In this document: positions 19,799-28,133 of the stretch, one piece after another
Position numbering within the stretch: position 1 is the stretch's first letter
Layout of the letters: each line of letters begins with the position of its first letter
Assembly: GCA_021827925.1 (NCBI GenBank)
Contig: JAKATZ010000033.1
Coordinates: 1 to 49,828 of the forward strand
DNA length: 49,828 nucleotides
Origin: Microcaldota archaeon
Lineage (GTDB): Archaea > Micrarchaeota > Micrarchaeia > Micrarchaeales > CABMGC01
Direction of reading: 5' to 3'
Position numbers and translations under genes: made by a program
The notes under the pieces: generated by a model
Database searches by the model: none
What the model was told of the DNA's origin: nothing
What the model saw: only the letters and a program-made list of their open reading frames with translations

Positions 19799-20017
19799 TC
19801 AGCCAGTATATCCCAGTGCCTTCAGCTTGTCTATAACCGCACCCCTATCCTTGCGTCTTCCAAGCTCCATGTCAGCAACAGTCTCACGCAATATGTATGT
19901 TGCGTAGTCAGACACCGAAGAGAACCCCGTCTTCTTTATCTTTTCCTGCATCCTTTCGAACAAAGGCGTCGGTATGGTTATTGTTGTGTGTTTCCTTCTC
20001 AAGCCTCCTCTTTTCAT
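19799..20017 (-). CDS. Ribbon-helix-helix (CopG/Arc-like) protein
   Basis: TTITIPTPLFERMQEKIKKTGFSSVSDYATYILRE; C-terminal KLKALGYTG. Confidence 0.75.
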   Translation of the reverse strand: MKRGGLRRKHTTITIPTPLFERMQEKIKKTGFSSVSDYATYILRETVADMELGRRKDRGAVIDKLKALGYTG

Positions 20018-20281
20018 TCTATCACATGTTGTTTAATGTCACAGCATTAAAGTATATAATACTTGGCATTGGGCCCGGCAGTAACTTCCATCCGCAAGCA
20101 ATAGCTGCCTGACAGGCTTCAGAATAAGCCAGCAATTCATGTTTATGCTTTGTCATTCTGCCCTGCCGATTACATGATTCTCTTGTAGCATAGTGTGATG
20201 AAACCTTTTTGCATTAGCCAACACAACCAGCAAAACCAACAAGGCTAAAAGAGCATACGCATAACTATACCCGGTCATTCG

Positions 20282-20599
20282 ATGGTTGCTTTGAAGCATG
20301 TAGGAACTGCCATAAGCCTTCTGGGCGGCGTTGTGGTTCTAGGTCTTGGTCTGCTATTATCCATAAGCTTCGGGGCTTTGGGTGTAGGCATCGGCGGCTC
20401 CATTATTCCGCTCATAATTGCCCTGTTCGGATTTTTTATAATAGCGTCTTCGTTCATGTTCTATAAGCACTACGAGAACAGAGTTTTGGGAATCGTGGCA
20501 GTCCTCTTTGCAATAGCTGGAATATTTGTCGGCGGTCTTTTTGGCATACTCTCCTTGATCGGCAGCGTAATGGCATTCGTATACCGTGCAAAGAATTAG
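20282..20599 (+). CDS. Small glycine-rich multi-TM membrane protein
   Basis: Three or four hydrophobic segments. Confidence 0.6.
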   Translation: MVALKHVGTAISLLGGVVVLGLGLLLSISFGALGVGIGGSIIPLIIALFGFFIIASSFMFYKHYENRVLGIVAVLFAIAGIFVGGLFGILSLIGSVMAFVYRAKN

Positions 20600-20834
20600 T
20601 ACCTTCGGTTTTATGCCAGGCCATTACCTGGCATATCTTCCGATATTCTGCTCGCCAAGTATGCAAAATCAACCACCCCACAGCAAGCTGCGGGGTATGC
20701 TGTATCGCAAGACTGTTGCATCTTCGATATTAGTGTTCCCACCCCAGGGGTTGGGGTATACTCTAGGCTAATCAATATACAGATATTCAGCATCACTCCT
20801 GTCACCGCAACCGCATCCCGATGCAGTTGCAAGT

Positions 20835-21734
20835 CTAATACATATGTTCCAATCTGTCTATCCTCTCCTGAATGGGGGGATGCGTTGAGAACAGATTCAT
20901 CAGATTCGCCTTGCTAAGTGGATTTGCAAAGTACAGCGGTGCTGTCACCTCATTCACATTCTTCACCTGGGTAGACCTTGGATCCTGTGAGTACTTCTGT
21001 ATTTTCCTGAGGGCGCTGGAGAGCGCACCAGGATTCCTTATTATCCTGGCGCCATTGGCATCTGCCATGTACTCTCTTTTTCTCGATAGGGCAAGTCTTA
21101 TTAGCATTGCAAAAAGGGGCGCAAGGAGGCCTATAAGCAGTGCAACTATTATTATTCCGTCTCCCCCCTGCCTGTTTCTCCCACCAATCCCTCCGAACCA
21201 GAACATGTTTCTTATGAACGCAGCAGCAATTCCTATGGCACCTGCAAATACTACTGCTACCATCATATATCTTATATCGTTGTCGTAAATGTGAGATATC
21301 TCGTGGGCGAGTACTCCCTCGAGCTCCTGCGTGTTCATGGTATTCAGAAGGCCTGTGGTTACGCTTATTGATGCACTCTTCTTGTTCCTGCCTGTCGCAA
21401 ATGCATTAGGATTAGGGTCCTGTACTATATACACCTTCGGAATAGGTATCTGGTTTGCAACAGCCAGTCCTCCAACTACCTCATAGAGGCCTGGATACTG
21501 TTTCCTGTCTGCCTCCTTGGATCCCGACATCTTCAGTATCAGCTTGTCACCTAGGAAGAACACATACGCGGCGTAAGCTGCAACCATCGCGATGCCAACC
21601 CCAAACGCAACAGGACCTCCCCCAATGTACGATACAAAGACAAGAATTACAAAAGAGAAAAGCAAGAAGAAAGCCAGAAGTAGCAGAATTGACTTCATGT
21701 TGTTGCTGGCTATCTCGTCAAAGAAGCTTGACAT
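20835..21734 (-). CDS. htpX: HtpX-like M48 zinc metalloprotease
   Basis: LEGVLAHEISHIYDNDIR; two N-terminal TM segments; REYMADANGA. Confidence 0.93.
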   Translation of the reverse strand: MSSFFDEIASNNMKSILLLLAFFLLFSFVILVFVSYIGGGPVAFGVGIAMVAAYAAYVFFLGDKLILKMSGSKEADRKQYPGLYEVVGGLAVANQIPIPKVYIVQDPNPNAFATGRNKKSASISVTTGLLNTMNTQELEGVLAHEISHIYDNDIRYMMVAVVFAGAIGIAAAFIRNMFWFGGIGGRNRQGGDGIIIVALLIGLLAPLFAMLIRLALSRKREYMADANGARIIRNPGALSSALRKIQKYSQDPRSTQVKNVNEVTAPLYFANPLSKANLMNLFSTHPPIQERIDRLEHMY

Positions 21735-21746
21735 CAGAACACTAGC

Positions 21747-22373
21747 TCATTTGCTTTTCTTCGGAGACTGCGCATATGGCGTTTCAGCGCCGCCCTGCCG
21801 CTGCCCGGGGGAATTCACGTCTTCAAAGCTAACCTTGACTGCCTGTCTTTCCCCTTCCTGCGCCTGGAAGAAGTCTGCCTTTTTGAAGCCAAACATGCCT
21901 GCAAATACATTGCCTGGAAACTGCTGCACCGTGTTGTTGTAATCTAATACGTAATCATTGTATGATGTCCTAACAAATGAGATCTTGTCCTCTGTCGTCT
22001 CCAGCTCTGTCTGCAACATCTGGAAGTTTTGCGAAGCCTTCAGGTCTGGGTAGTTCTCTGCTACCGCGAAGATGCTCTTCAGGGCCTGGCTGAACTTATT
22101 GTTCGCCTGCGCCTTATCCTGCACCGAACCATTTATGAGCGAGCTCCTTAGCTGCGTGACTGCAGTCAGTACCGACTTCTCGTATTTCATGTAACCTTTG
22201 ACCGTTTCAACCAGATTGGGTATCAGATCGTATCTCCTCTTGAGCTGCACATCTATCTGTGCCCATGCGTCCTGCACTCTGTTCCTCTTGGCTACGAGCC
22301 CATTGAAGATTGCTATTATGGCGAGTGTTGCCACTATCACTATCCCGATTGCTATGAACAAAAGAAGTGGCAT
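21747..22373 (-). CDS. lemA: LemA family protein
   Basis: NRVQDAWAQIDVQLKRRYDLIPNLVETVKGY; FPGNVFAGMFGF; start at 22373. Confidence 0.92.
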   Translation of the reverse strand: MPLLLFIAIGIVIVATLAIIAIFNGLVAKRNRVQDAWAQIDVQLKRRYDLIPNLVETVKGYMKYEKSVLTAVTQLRSSLINGSVQDKAQANNKFSQALKSIFAVAENYPDLKASQNFQMLQTELETTEDKISFVRTSYNDYVLDYNNTVQQFPGNVFAGMFGFKKADFFQAQEGERQAVKVSFEDVNSPGQRQGGAETPYAQSPKKSK

Positions 22374-22484
22374 CACATCAATCGGATAGGCACTTTCAGG
22401 CTTAAAAGCCTTTCTGTAAATCGGGCAGCGCAGTACGAAAGGCTTATTATCTCTCGCAGAACATAGGTCTGTATTGGTGTATTT

Positions 22485-23321
22485 GTGGAAGGTGTTAGGG
22501 AACATGTTGAGAACGGTCATTTCCTCGGTTTGCACAGGGTCGCCAGATTAATGCTTCCATTGGCGGGAAGCGCGTCAGACCAGCACGCCTATGTTTTATC
22601 TGACAACAGGCCCTGGGGCTTCTTGGGCGGCCGCCCGCAGCAGATAAGGGTCTTCGGAAGCGACGGCATGCTGCAATTCACTACAAACACCTTTGCTGCG
22701 GAGCGAGGAGGAGATGGGCAAAGAGAACTTTTCCATTGTTTCAACCAGGACGCTATGCATTTGGACGAAGAAAAGCTCGGCATCCTTGCATTAAGGATTG
22801 ACGATATGCGTACGGCGCTTGAAGCCCTTCTTAGAGGCCCTTCTGTACTGCAGGAGCAGACCGATGTGGGGGAGTGGGTAATAAGGGTGCCTACAGCGCC
22901 CCGTGTTGGTGGCAGCACCTATGGTCTAAGCCTAAGGGAATACCATCGCTATCCGATACACACCGTTGGCACTGATGATTCAAACGTCGAGATGCGCTAC
23001 ATATACGTATCCTCACAAGGTTTTACCGTCAATAGGGAAGGAATGGAAATCAAGGCAAAAGGCAGGATCGCAGTCTTTCCATACGTTTCGGTTCCAGACA
23101 AGAATACTCCCCGGTTCCCCGACTTTGAAAGAGGCCAGATCTTCAGATTCCGCACCAACAGTGGCATAGGCTCCCACAATGTTGTTTCAGTCCTATCTTC
23201 TGTGGCAACAGGTGCACTTCCTAATCTAGCCGCATTCGCAGGTTTACTGCGCAACACCGAAAGAGTGATGCGCGAAACTGGAATTGTCCGGCACAGCGGC
23301 GCACCTAAGCTTAAAGCATAG
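22485..23321 (+). CDS. Hypothetical soluble protein, no recognised family
   Basis: Long ORF in an otherwise empty gap; overlaps only the spurious 5' extension of LemA. Confidence 0.55.
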   Translation: MEGVREHVENGHFLGLHRVARLMLPLAGSASDQHAYVLSDNRPWGFLGGRPQQIRVFGSDGMLQFTTNTFAAERGGDGQRELFHCFNQDAMHLDEEKLGILALRIDDMRTALEALLRGPSVLQEQTDVGEWVIRVPTAPRVGGSTYGLSLREYHRYPIHTVGTDDSNVEMRYIYVSSQGFTVNREGMEIKAKGRIAVFPYVSVPDKNTPRFPDFERGQIFRFRTNSGIGSHNVVSVLSSVATGALPNLAAFAGLLRNTERVMRETGIVRHSGAPKLKA

Positions 23322-23423
23322 CCCGTTAGCCGAGCATTATCCCTTCCAAAATACCCGGCCTTCCTCATATCTCCACTGTGCTACATGATATAAACCTTAG
23401 GCTTCATATTTTATTGTGGTACG

Positions 23424-23930
23424 ATGAAGAATGAACCAAAGCTGTTTTTCGCACTGTTGCTGGCCGGAGGAATATTGATCCTTATCGGGGGCCTTTTCGA
23501 GTTGTTCGTGGCCGCTTACGCTCCACATCTTGTTGGCATGCTTATCTCAAATAGCACACTGCGCAGGAGCGTAAGACTCCCGGTAGATATAGCAAACAAC
23601 AGCACCGCTGCAGCACAACTGATTTCACAGATTCAGGCATCGGCATCTATTGAAGGCGTTATAGGTCTTATATGCGGAATAGGTCTGTCTGCTCTATCCT
23701 TCTACATACGCGGCTCCGCGTCAGAGAAGCGCAAGAAACTATCGGCAGTTGCTGTCGCCTTGGGGATTGCCAGCTTTCTCGGAGGGTCAGGATTTTTCCT
23801 CGGTTTAATACTGAGCATAATAGGGGGGATTTTGGCATTTGTATATGCTGAAGAAGCGCCGCAGGCACCCGCTCCTGCTGTGTCTGAGACACAGCAGCAC
23901 GCAAAGCGCAGGCGCAGGAAAAGCAGATAG
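23424..23930 (+). CDS. Small multi-TM membrane protein with basic C-terminus
   Basis: Hydrophobic segments and KRRRRKSR tail; TATA-like gatataaacc upstream. Confidence 0.6.
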   Translation: MKNEPKLFFALLLAGGILILIGGLFELFVAAYAPHLVGMLISNSTLRRSVRLPVDIANNSTAAAQLISQIQASASIEGVIGLICGIGLSALSFYIRGSASEKRKKLSAVAVALGIASFLGGSGFFLGLILSIIGGILAFVYAEEAPQAPAPAVSETQQHAKRRRRKSR

Positions 23931-23953
23931 CGATTATCCTATAAGGTAAGCCG

Positions 23954-25363
23954 ATGATAAAAGATCTGCATGACTACATTCGCCACCTTTCAGAAAAGGG
24001 CATGCTGCTCCGGGTAGACGCTGAGGTAGACCCCGAGCTCGAGATAACTGCATTCACTGAGAGGGCATCCCGTACCGGCTCGGACGAAAGCAAGACGCTA
24101 CTCTTCAACAAAGTCAAAGGCTATGATATGCCCGTGGTGACAAACCTCTTCGCTTCTTACTCTATGCTCTCAACTCTCTTCGGCGAGACACAGATAGGGG
24201 AGATAATCTCCTCAGCATTCTCGAAGGCAAGTGGGATATCCCTGATTAAGAGCGCAAAGGCCCTTATGAACCTGAAGCCTAAAACTGTTCCTTTCAAAAA
24301 GAGCAGATATGAGGAGCTAGATGGTCTCTCATGTCTCCCTGTGCCGAAAGTCTGGCCTAATGACGCAGGAAGATTTCTGACGCTTCCCGTGGTATCCACT
24401 CAAAGCCCTGTCGACAGTTCCGCCAATGCTGGTATATACCGCATGCAGGTCTTCGACAGCTTTACTACCGGCATGCACTGGCAGGCGCAGAAAGGCGGTT
24501 CCATTCACGCTTCAGAAGCAGCAGCCGCGAAAAAGAGGCTCAACGTGTCAGTTGCGATAGGCGCTGATCCTTACAGTATAATCTCTGCAGTCGCTCCTCT
24601 TCCCCAAGGCATAAGCGAGTTCGCCTTCTCGGGCATCGCGCGCGGGTCAAGAAGCATTTTGCTATCAAAAGATGGCTATCCTCCTGTACCTGAAAGCTCA
24701 GAGATAATACTGTACGGTTACGTGGATCCATCGGAGTCAAGGATCGAGGGTCCGTTCGGAGACCACACAGGCTATTATTCTATACCAGAACCGGCGAACG
24801 TATTCAACATAGAAGAAGTATATGCAAGAAAGGATCCCGTGTATGCATCAAGCGTGGTGGGTCATCCCTGGAATGAAGACGCCGCGATAAGCCGCTTCCT
24901 CCTTGAGTACATGAAGCCGGCAATACTCGCCGTAAACGACAGCATCACCGATATATATCTGCCTCCGGAGGGGGTTTTTACAAATCTCTGCTTTATATCC
25001 GTGAAGAAGAGATTTCCAGGTGAGGCGAAGAGGGCCATGTTTTCTGTGCTTGGGCTGGGTCAGCTATCATTCACAAAGATGATAGCTGCATTCGACCCTG
25101 ATATAGATATAAGGGACCTTCGCAGCGTTGCATGGGCTCTTTCAACCCGTGTAGATCCCGAGCGCGACATGCAGATAATAGGCGGGGTGCCTACCGATAC
25201 GCTTGACCACACCTCCAATCTTTCTGCGTACGGTTCAAAAGTGATGATCGATGCCACAAAGAAAACGCGGGGGGAGGGTTATTCGAGGGAATGGCCTGAT
25301 ACGATCTCCCTGCCTGCGAGTATACTTGAGGCGGTTGAAAGGAAATGGAAAAAGATGGAATAG
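23954..25363 (+). CDS. UbiD-family (de)carboxylase
   Basis: GIYRMQVFDSFTTGMHWQAQKGGSIH, EGPFGDHTGYYS, DPERDMQIIGGVPTDTLDH. Confidence 0.9.
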   Translation: MIKDLHDYIRHLSEKGMLLRVDAEVDPELEITAFTERASRTGSDESKTLLFNKVKGYDMPVVTNLFASYSMLSTLFGETQIGEIISSAFSKASGISLIKSAKALMNLKPKTVPFKKSRYEELDGLSCLPVPKVWPNDAGRFLTLPVVSTQSPVDSSANAGIYRMQVFDSFTTGMHWQAQKGGSIHASEAAAAKKRLNVSVAIGADPYSIISAVAPLPQGISEFAFSGIARGSRSILLSKDGYPPVPESSEIILYGYVDPSESRIEGPFGDHTGYYSIPEPANVFNIEEVYARKDPVYASSVVGHPWNEDAAISRFLLEYMKPAILAVNDSITDIYLPPEGVFTNLCFISVKKRFPGEAKRAMFSVLGLGQLSFTKMIAAFDPDIDIRDLRSVAWALSTRVDPERDMQIIGGVPTDTLDHTSNLSAYGSKVMIDATKKTRGEGYSREWPDTISLPASILEAVERKWKKME

Positions 25364-26193
25364 CGAGGGTCGTCGGTGAGCTTTTCGGTTTCGAGTTCAC
25401 AGTGTACAACCTCTCTTTCGTTTACGTTGGCATGCTTCTGTCTGGAAGTTCTTGGGAAGGGAAAATACTCCTCATCACTGTTGCCTTCTTCTCTGCAAGA
25501 TCTTCTGCGTTCCTGATGAACAGGTATGCCGGAAGGGATCTGGATATCAAGAATCTCAAGAAAGCAAGGATGCCAAGCCTTGGGATACCAAAGGGGATGA
25601 TACTCCTCATGTTCCTTTGCTTCGCATCAATATTCCTGGCGAGCGCATATCTGCTTAACATGCTTGCTTTCGCAATGGCGCCTGTTGTCCTGCTGCTCTT
25701 CATCGTTGATCCTTTCCTCAAGAGAAAGACGAGCCACAGGCACTTCTCGATAGGAATACTTGAGAGCTTTGATGTTGCAGGCGGATACATAGGCGCTGCA
25801 GGCATCTTCCCAACATCCCTTCCTCTGTACATCCTAATGGCGAGCATAATATTCATAGGCGCGGGATTTGACATAATGTATTCAGTGGTACATGTAGATT
25901 TCGACAAGGCGAACGGCCTACGAACTTATCCCGCAAAATACGGTCCAATCAGCGCCCTGCGCCTTTCTTCATACGTCCATGCCGCAGCAGGGATAGCAAT
26001 GCTGGCTTTTGCATTATGCCTTCATTCCTACGTTATAACTGCCGCTGCCCTTGTTGGAGTCTGCATACTCGTGATGGAGCATATAAATATTGATCACAGA
26101 AACGATCGTGAGCTTCTTAAGCGTGCAATGCTATACAACACTGTAATAGCAGTGCTGCTTGCCTTGGCAGTGTTCATAAACACATTCGCATGA
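25345..26193 (+). CDS. UbiA-like prenyltransferase superfamily membrane protein with altered Asp motifs
   Basis: RSSAFLMNRYAGRDLD, GFDIMYSVVHVDFDKANGLRTYPAKYG; overlaps end of ubiD-like gene. Confidence 0.75.
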   Translation: MEKDGIARVVGELFGFEFTVYNLSFVYVGMLLSGSSWEGKILLITVAFFSARSSAFLMNRYAGRDLDIKNLKKARMPSLGIPKGMILLMFLCFASIFLASAYLLNMLAFAMAPVVLLLFIVDPFLKRKTSHRHFSIGILESFDVAGGYIGAAGIFPTSLPLYILMASIIFIGAGFDIMYSVVHVDFDKANGLRTYPAKYGPISALRLSSYVHAAAGIAMLAFALCLHSYVITAAALVGVCILVMEHINIDHRNDRELLKRAMLYNTVIAVLLALAVFINTFA

Positions 26194-26204
26194 CACTCAT
26201 GATC

Positions 26205-27632
26205 CTAAGAAACATTTCCTGCAAGAAGCGAACGCGCGACATCGCGCCGTTCCTTTATTATGTTCTCCAGTTCTCCCGGATCCTGCGCTAGATCGTACAG
26301 TTCGTCTATCCTTCCCTTTCCATAGAAGTGTAAAAGCTTATAATTCTCGCTGTATATCGCAGTCGCAGCGGTATTGTATCGTACCTTTGCCTTGTATATT
26401 CTATCCGCATGCTTAGATCTCCTCTTGAAACGAAGGAGCAGCCCTGTATCCCAAACCTCCGATATGCCTGTGTGGTCTGAGAATACAAACCTCTCCTTTC
26501 TCAGGGAACCATCGATATCCTCCTTGCCGTATCCTAGGCCAACTATCGCATCTCCAAGCGCAGAGAGACTGACGTTCTGCTCTATCCTGCGTCCGCTGCC
26601 GATCTGCTTACCATCGATAAAACGGGCGGTCACGAGAGGAACCTTGGATATCTCATTATACGGGAAAAGAGTATGGAACATCTGGCCGTGCTCCATGAAG
26701 GCCTGACCATGGTCGCTTGTCATTACAACAACAGCATTATCCAGAACTCCGCGTTCCTTCATTATTTCCAGTAACTCCTTCACCTTCCCGTCTAGGTACA
26801 TCAGCCTTTCTTCGTACGCCTTCCTTATGGTCCACACGTCTTCTGTGCCTGCGATATTGCTCACGTAAAGCCACTTGTCCTGGCTGACATACTTCTTTGT
26901 GACAAGCCCTATTGGGTAACCTTCGTGTGCTTCCATGTAGTTGAGAAATAGGAATTTGTTTCCATGGGGCGCCTGCGAGAGATACGAATCCACGAGCTTG
27001 TTTGTGAGTGCGGCCCCCTGATCAAGATTGCCGAAACCATACTCTTCGCTGTACCTCCTGTTCAGTGTTCCCCTGAGGCTCAGATAAAGTCTGTCAAGAT
27101 GATGCCTAGGTATCGCAAGGGATATTCCATACGCAAGCTCGGTAAGCCCTTCCCTGAGGGTGTCGTTGCTTATGATCCCAAGCGCGGTCTTATGGGTTTT
27201 GAGCTTGTTTTCTATGAATACATTCTTGATGTAGGAGAATCCGGATCCGAGCCCTGTGGAAGGGCTGATGAACGGGTTATTGGAGAAGAGAGATGTGCTA
27301 TAACCTAGGGATGCCATGCGCTTCGCAAGCGTCATATCCCCTTCCTTTATATACCTGTTCTTGGACACCAGCGGGTCCGTGTTCTTATAGTAGTTCTTTA
27401 TCGCATTCCCCCTAAGTCCTTCAATGCTGCGCACTCTCCTTCCGGTGAAAAGCGAAAGGTGCGAAGTGAGCGTATAGGTTCCTGGCGCAACAGCATTAGC
27501 ATAAACCGTACCCCTATCGCATACCGCATCGATCGCAGGCAGTTTCAGATCACCGCCATAATGTCTGAGGCAGTCAGCTCTAAGCGTATCAAGCATTATG
27601 AAAACGATGTTAGGTCTACCCCCCTTCCTCAT
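26205..27632 (-). CDS. Sulfatase-fold (AP superfamily) hydrolase
   Basis: RPNIVFIMLDTLRADCLRHYG, TLTSHLSLFTGRRV, VVMTSDHGQAFMEHG. Confidence 0.85.
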   Translation of the reverse strand: MRKGGRPNIVFIMLDTLRADCLRHYGGDLKLPAIDAVCDRGTVYANAVAPGTYTLTSHLSLFTGRRVRSIEGLRGNAIKNYYKNTDPLVSKNRYIKEGDMTLAKRMASLGYSTSLFSNNPFISPSTGLGSGFSYIKNVFIENKLKTHKTALGIISNDTLREGLTELAYGISLAIPRHHLDRLYLSLRGTLNRRYSEEYGFGNLDQGAALTNKLVDSYLSQAPHGNKFLFLNYMEAHEGYPIGLVTKKYVSQDKWLYVSNIAGTEDVWTIRKAYEERLMYLDGKVKELLEIMKERGVLDNAVVVMTSDHGQAFMEHGQMFHTLFPYNEISKVPLVTARFIDGKQIGSGRRIEQNVSLSALGDAIVGLGYGKEDIDGSLRKERFVFSDHTGISEVWDTGLLLRFKRRSKHADRIYKAKVRYNTAATAIYSENYKLLHFYGKGRIDELYDLAQDPGELENIIKERRDVARSLLAGNVS

Positions 27633-27946
27633 CAGAATACTTCCTCCGGGCAACAGCTCACAGCTCTATATTAAATTGAAAAGTTTTTAACTTTTTGTTT
27701 CTATTTCGCCTTTTTCGCACCTGTACTCTCTGGAAAAGGCAACAAGGGGTTCTGCCCATCTTTTCCAATTACGCAAGCCGCTACGTGCTCTACCTATCGG
27801 ATTTCTGACAGTGTTTTTGCTTCTGCGTGTATAAAAGAGCATTGCTAGAAACGGCATTTGGAAACAGCATCTGCCTACAAATGCATAGAAAGGCACCGAT
27901 AGTTTTCCATCTCTCCCTGCAATAATGGTATGCAGCGACACAAGAA

Positions 27947-27958
27947 CCTATATAAACC
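27947..27958 (+). promoter_or_regulatory. Candidate TATA box of 23S rRNA transcript
   Basis: cctatataaacc, about 160 nt upstream of the processing stem. Confidence 0.4.
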
Positions 27959-28116
27959 TTAGCGGCGAATATACTCTGGTGCTTTAATGGCCACCGTCTG
28001 CTCTTAGAGTTCTGTGTTTCGAGAGCTACTTTTGCTTGATGAGATACATGACAACCTAGAGCATATGCGTTATGCCATGAAGACTAGTGAGATTGCCTGT
28101 TGGCAATTGATTTGAG

Positions 28117-28133
28117 GAGAAGACAAGCTTGAA
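28117..28133 (+). repeat. Left arm of perfect 17-bp inverted repeat framing the 23S rRNA
   Basis: gagaagacaagcttgaa is the exact reverse complement of ttcaagcttgtcttctc at 30984-31000. Confidence 0.9.

Noticed and set aside
27687-27941. 84-aa minus-strand ORF between sulfatase and 23S
   Set aside because: No recognisable domain, Cys/Arg-rich composition and proximity to the rRNA promoter; not enough support.
28033-28100. Second C/D box-like sequence upstream of 23S
   Set aside because: A TTGATGA-like C box is present but no D box (CTGA) at suitable spacing.
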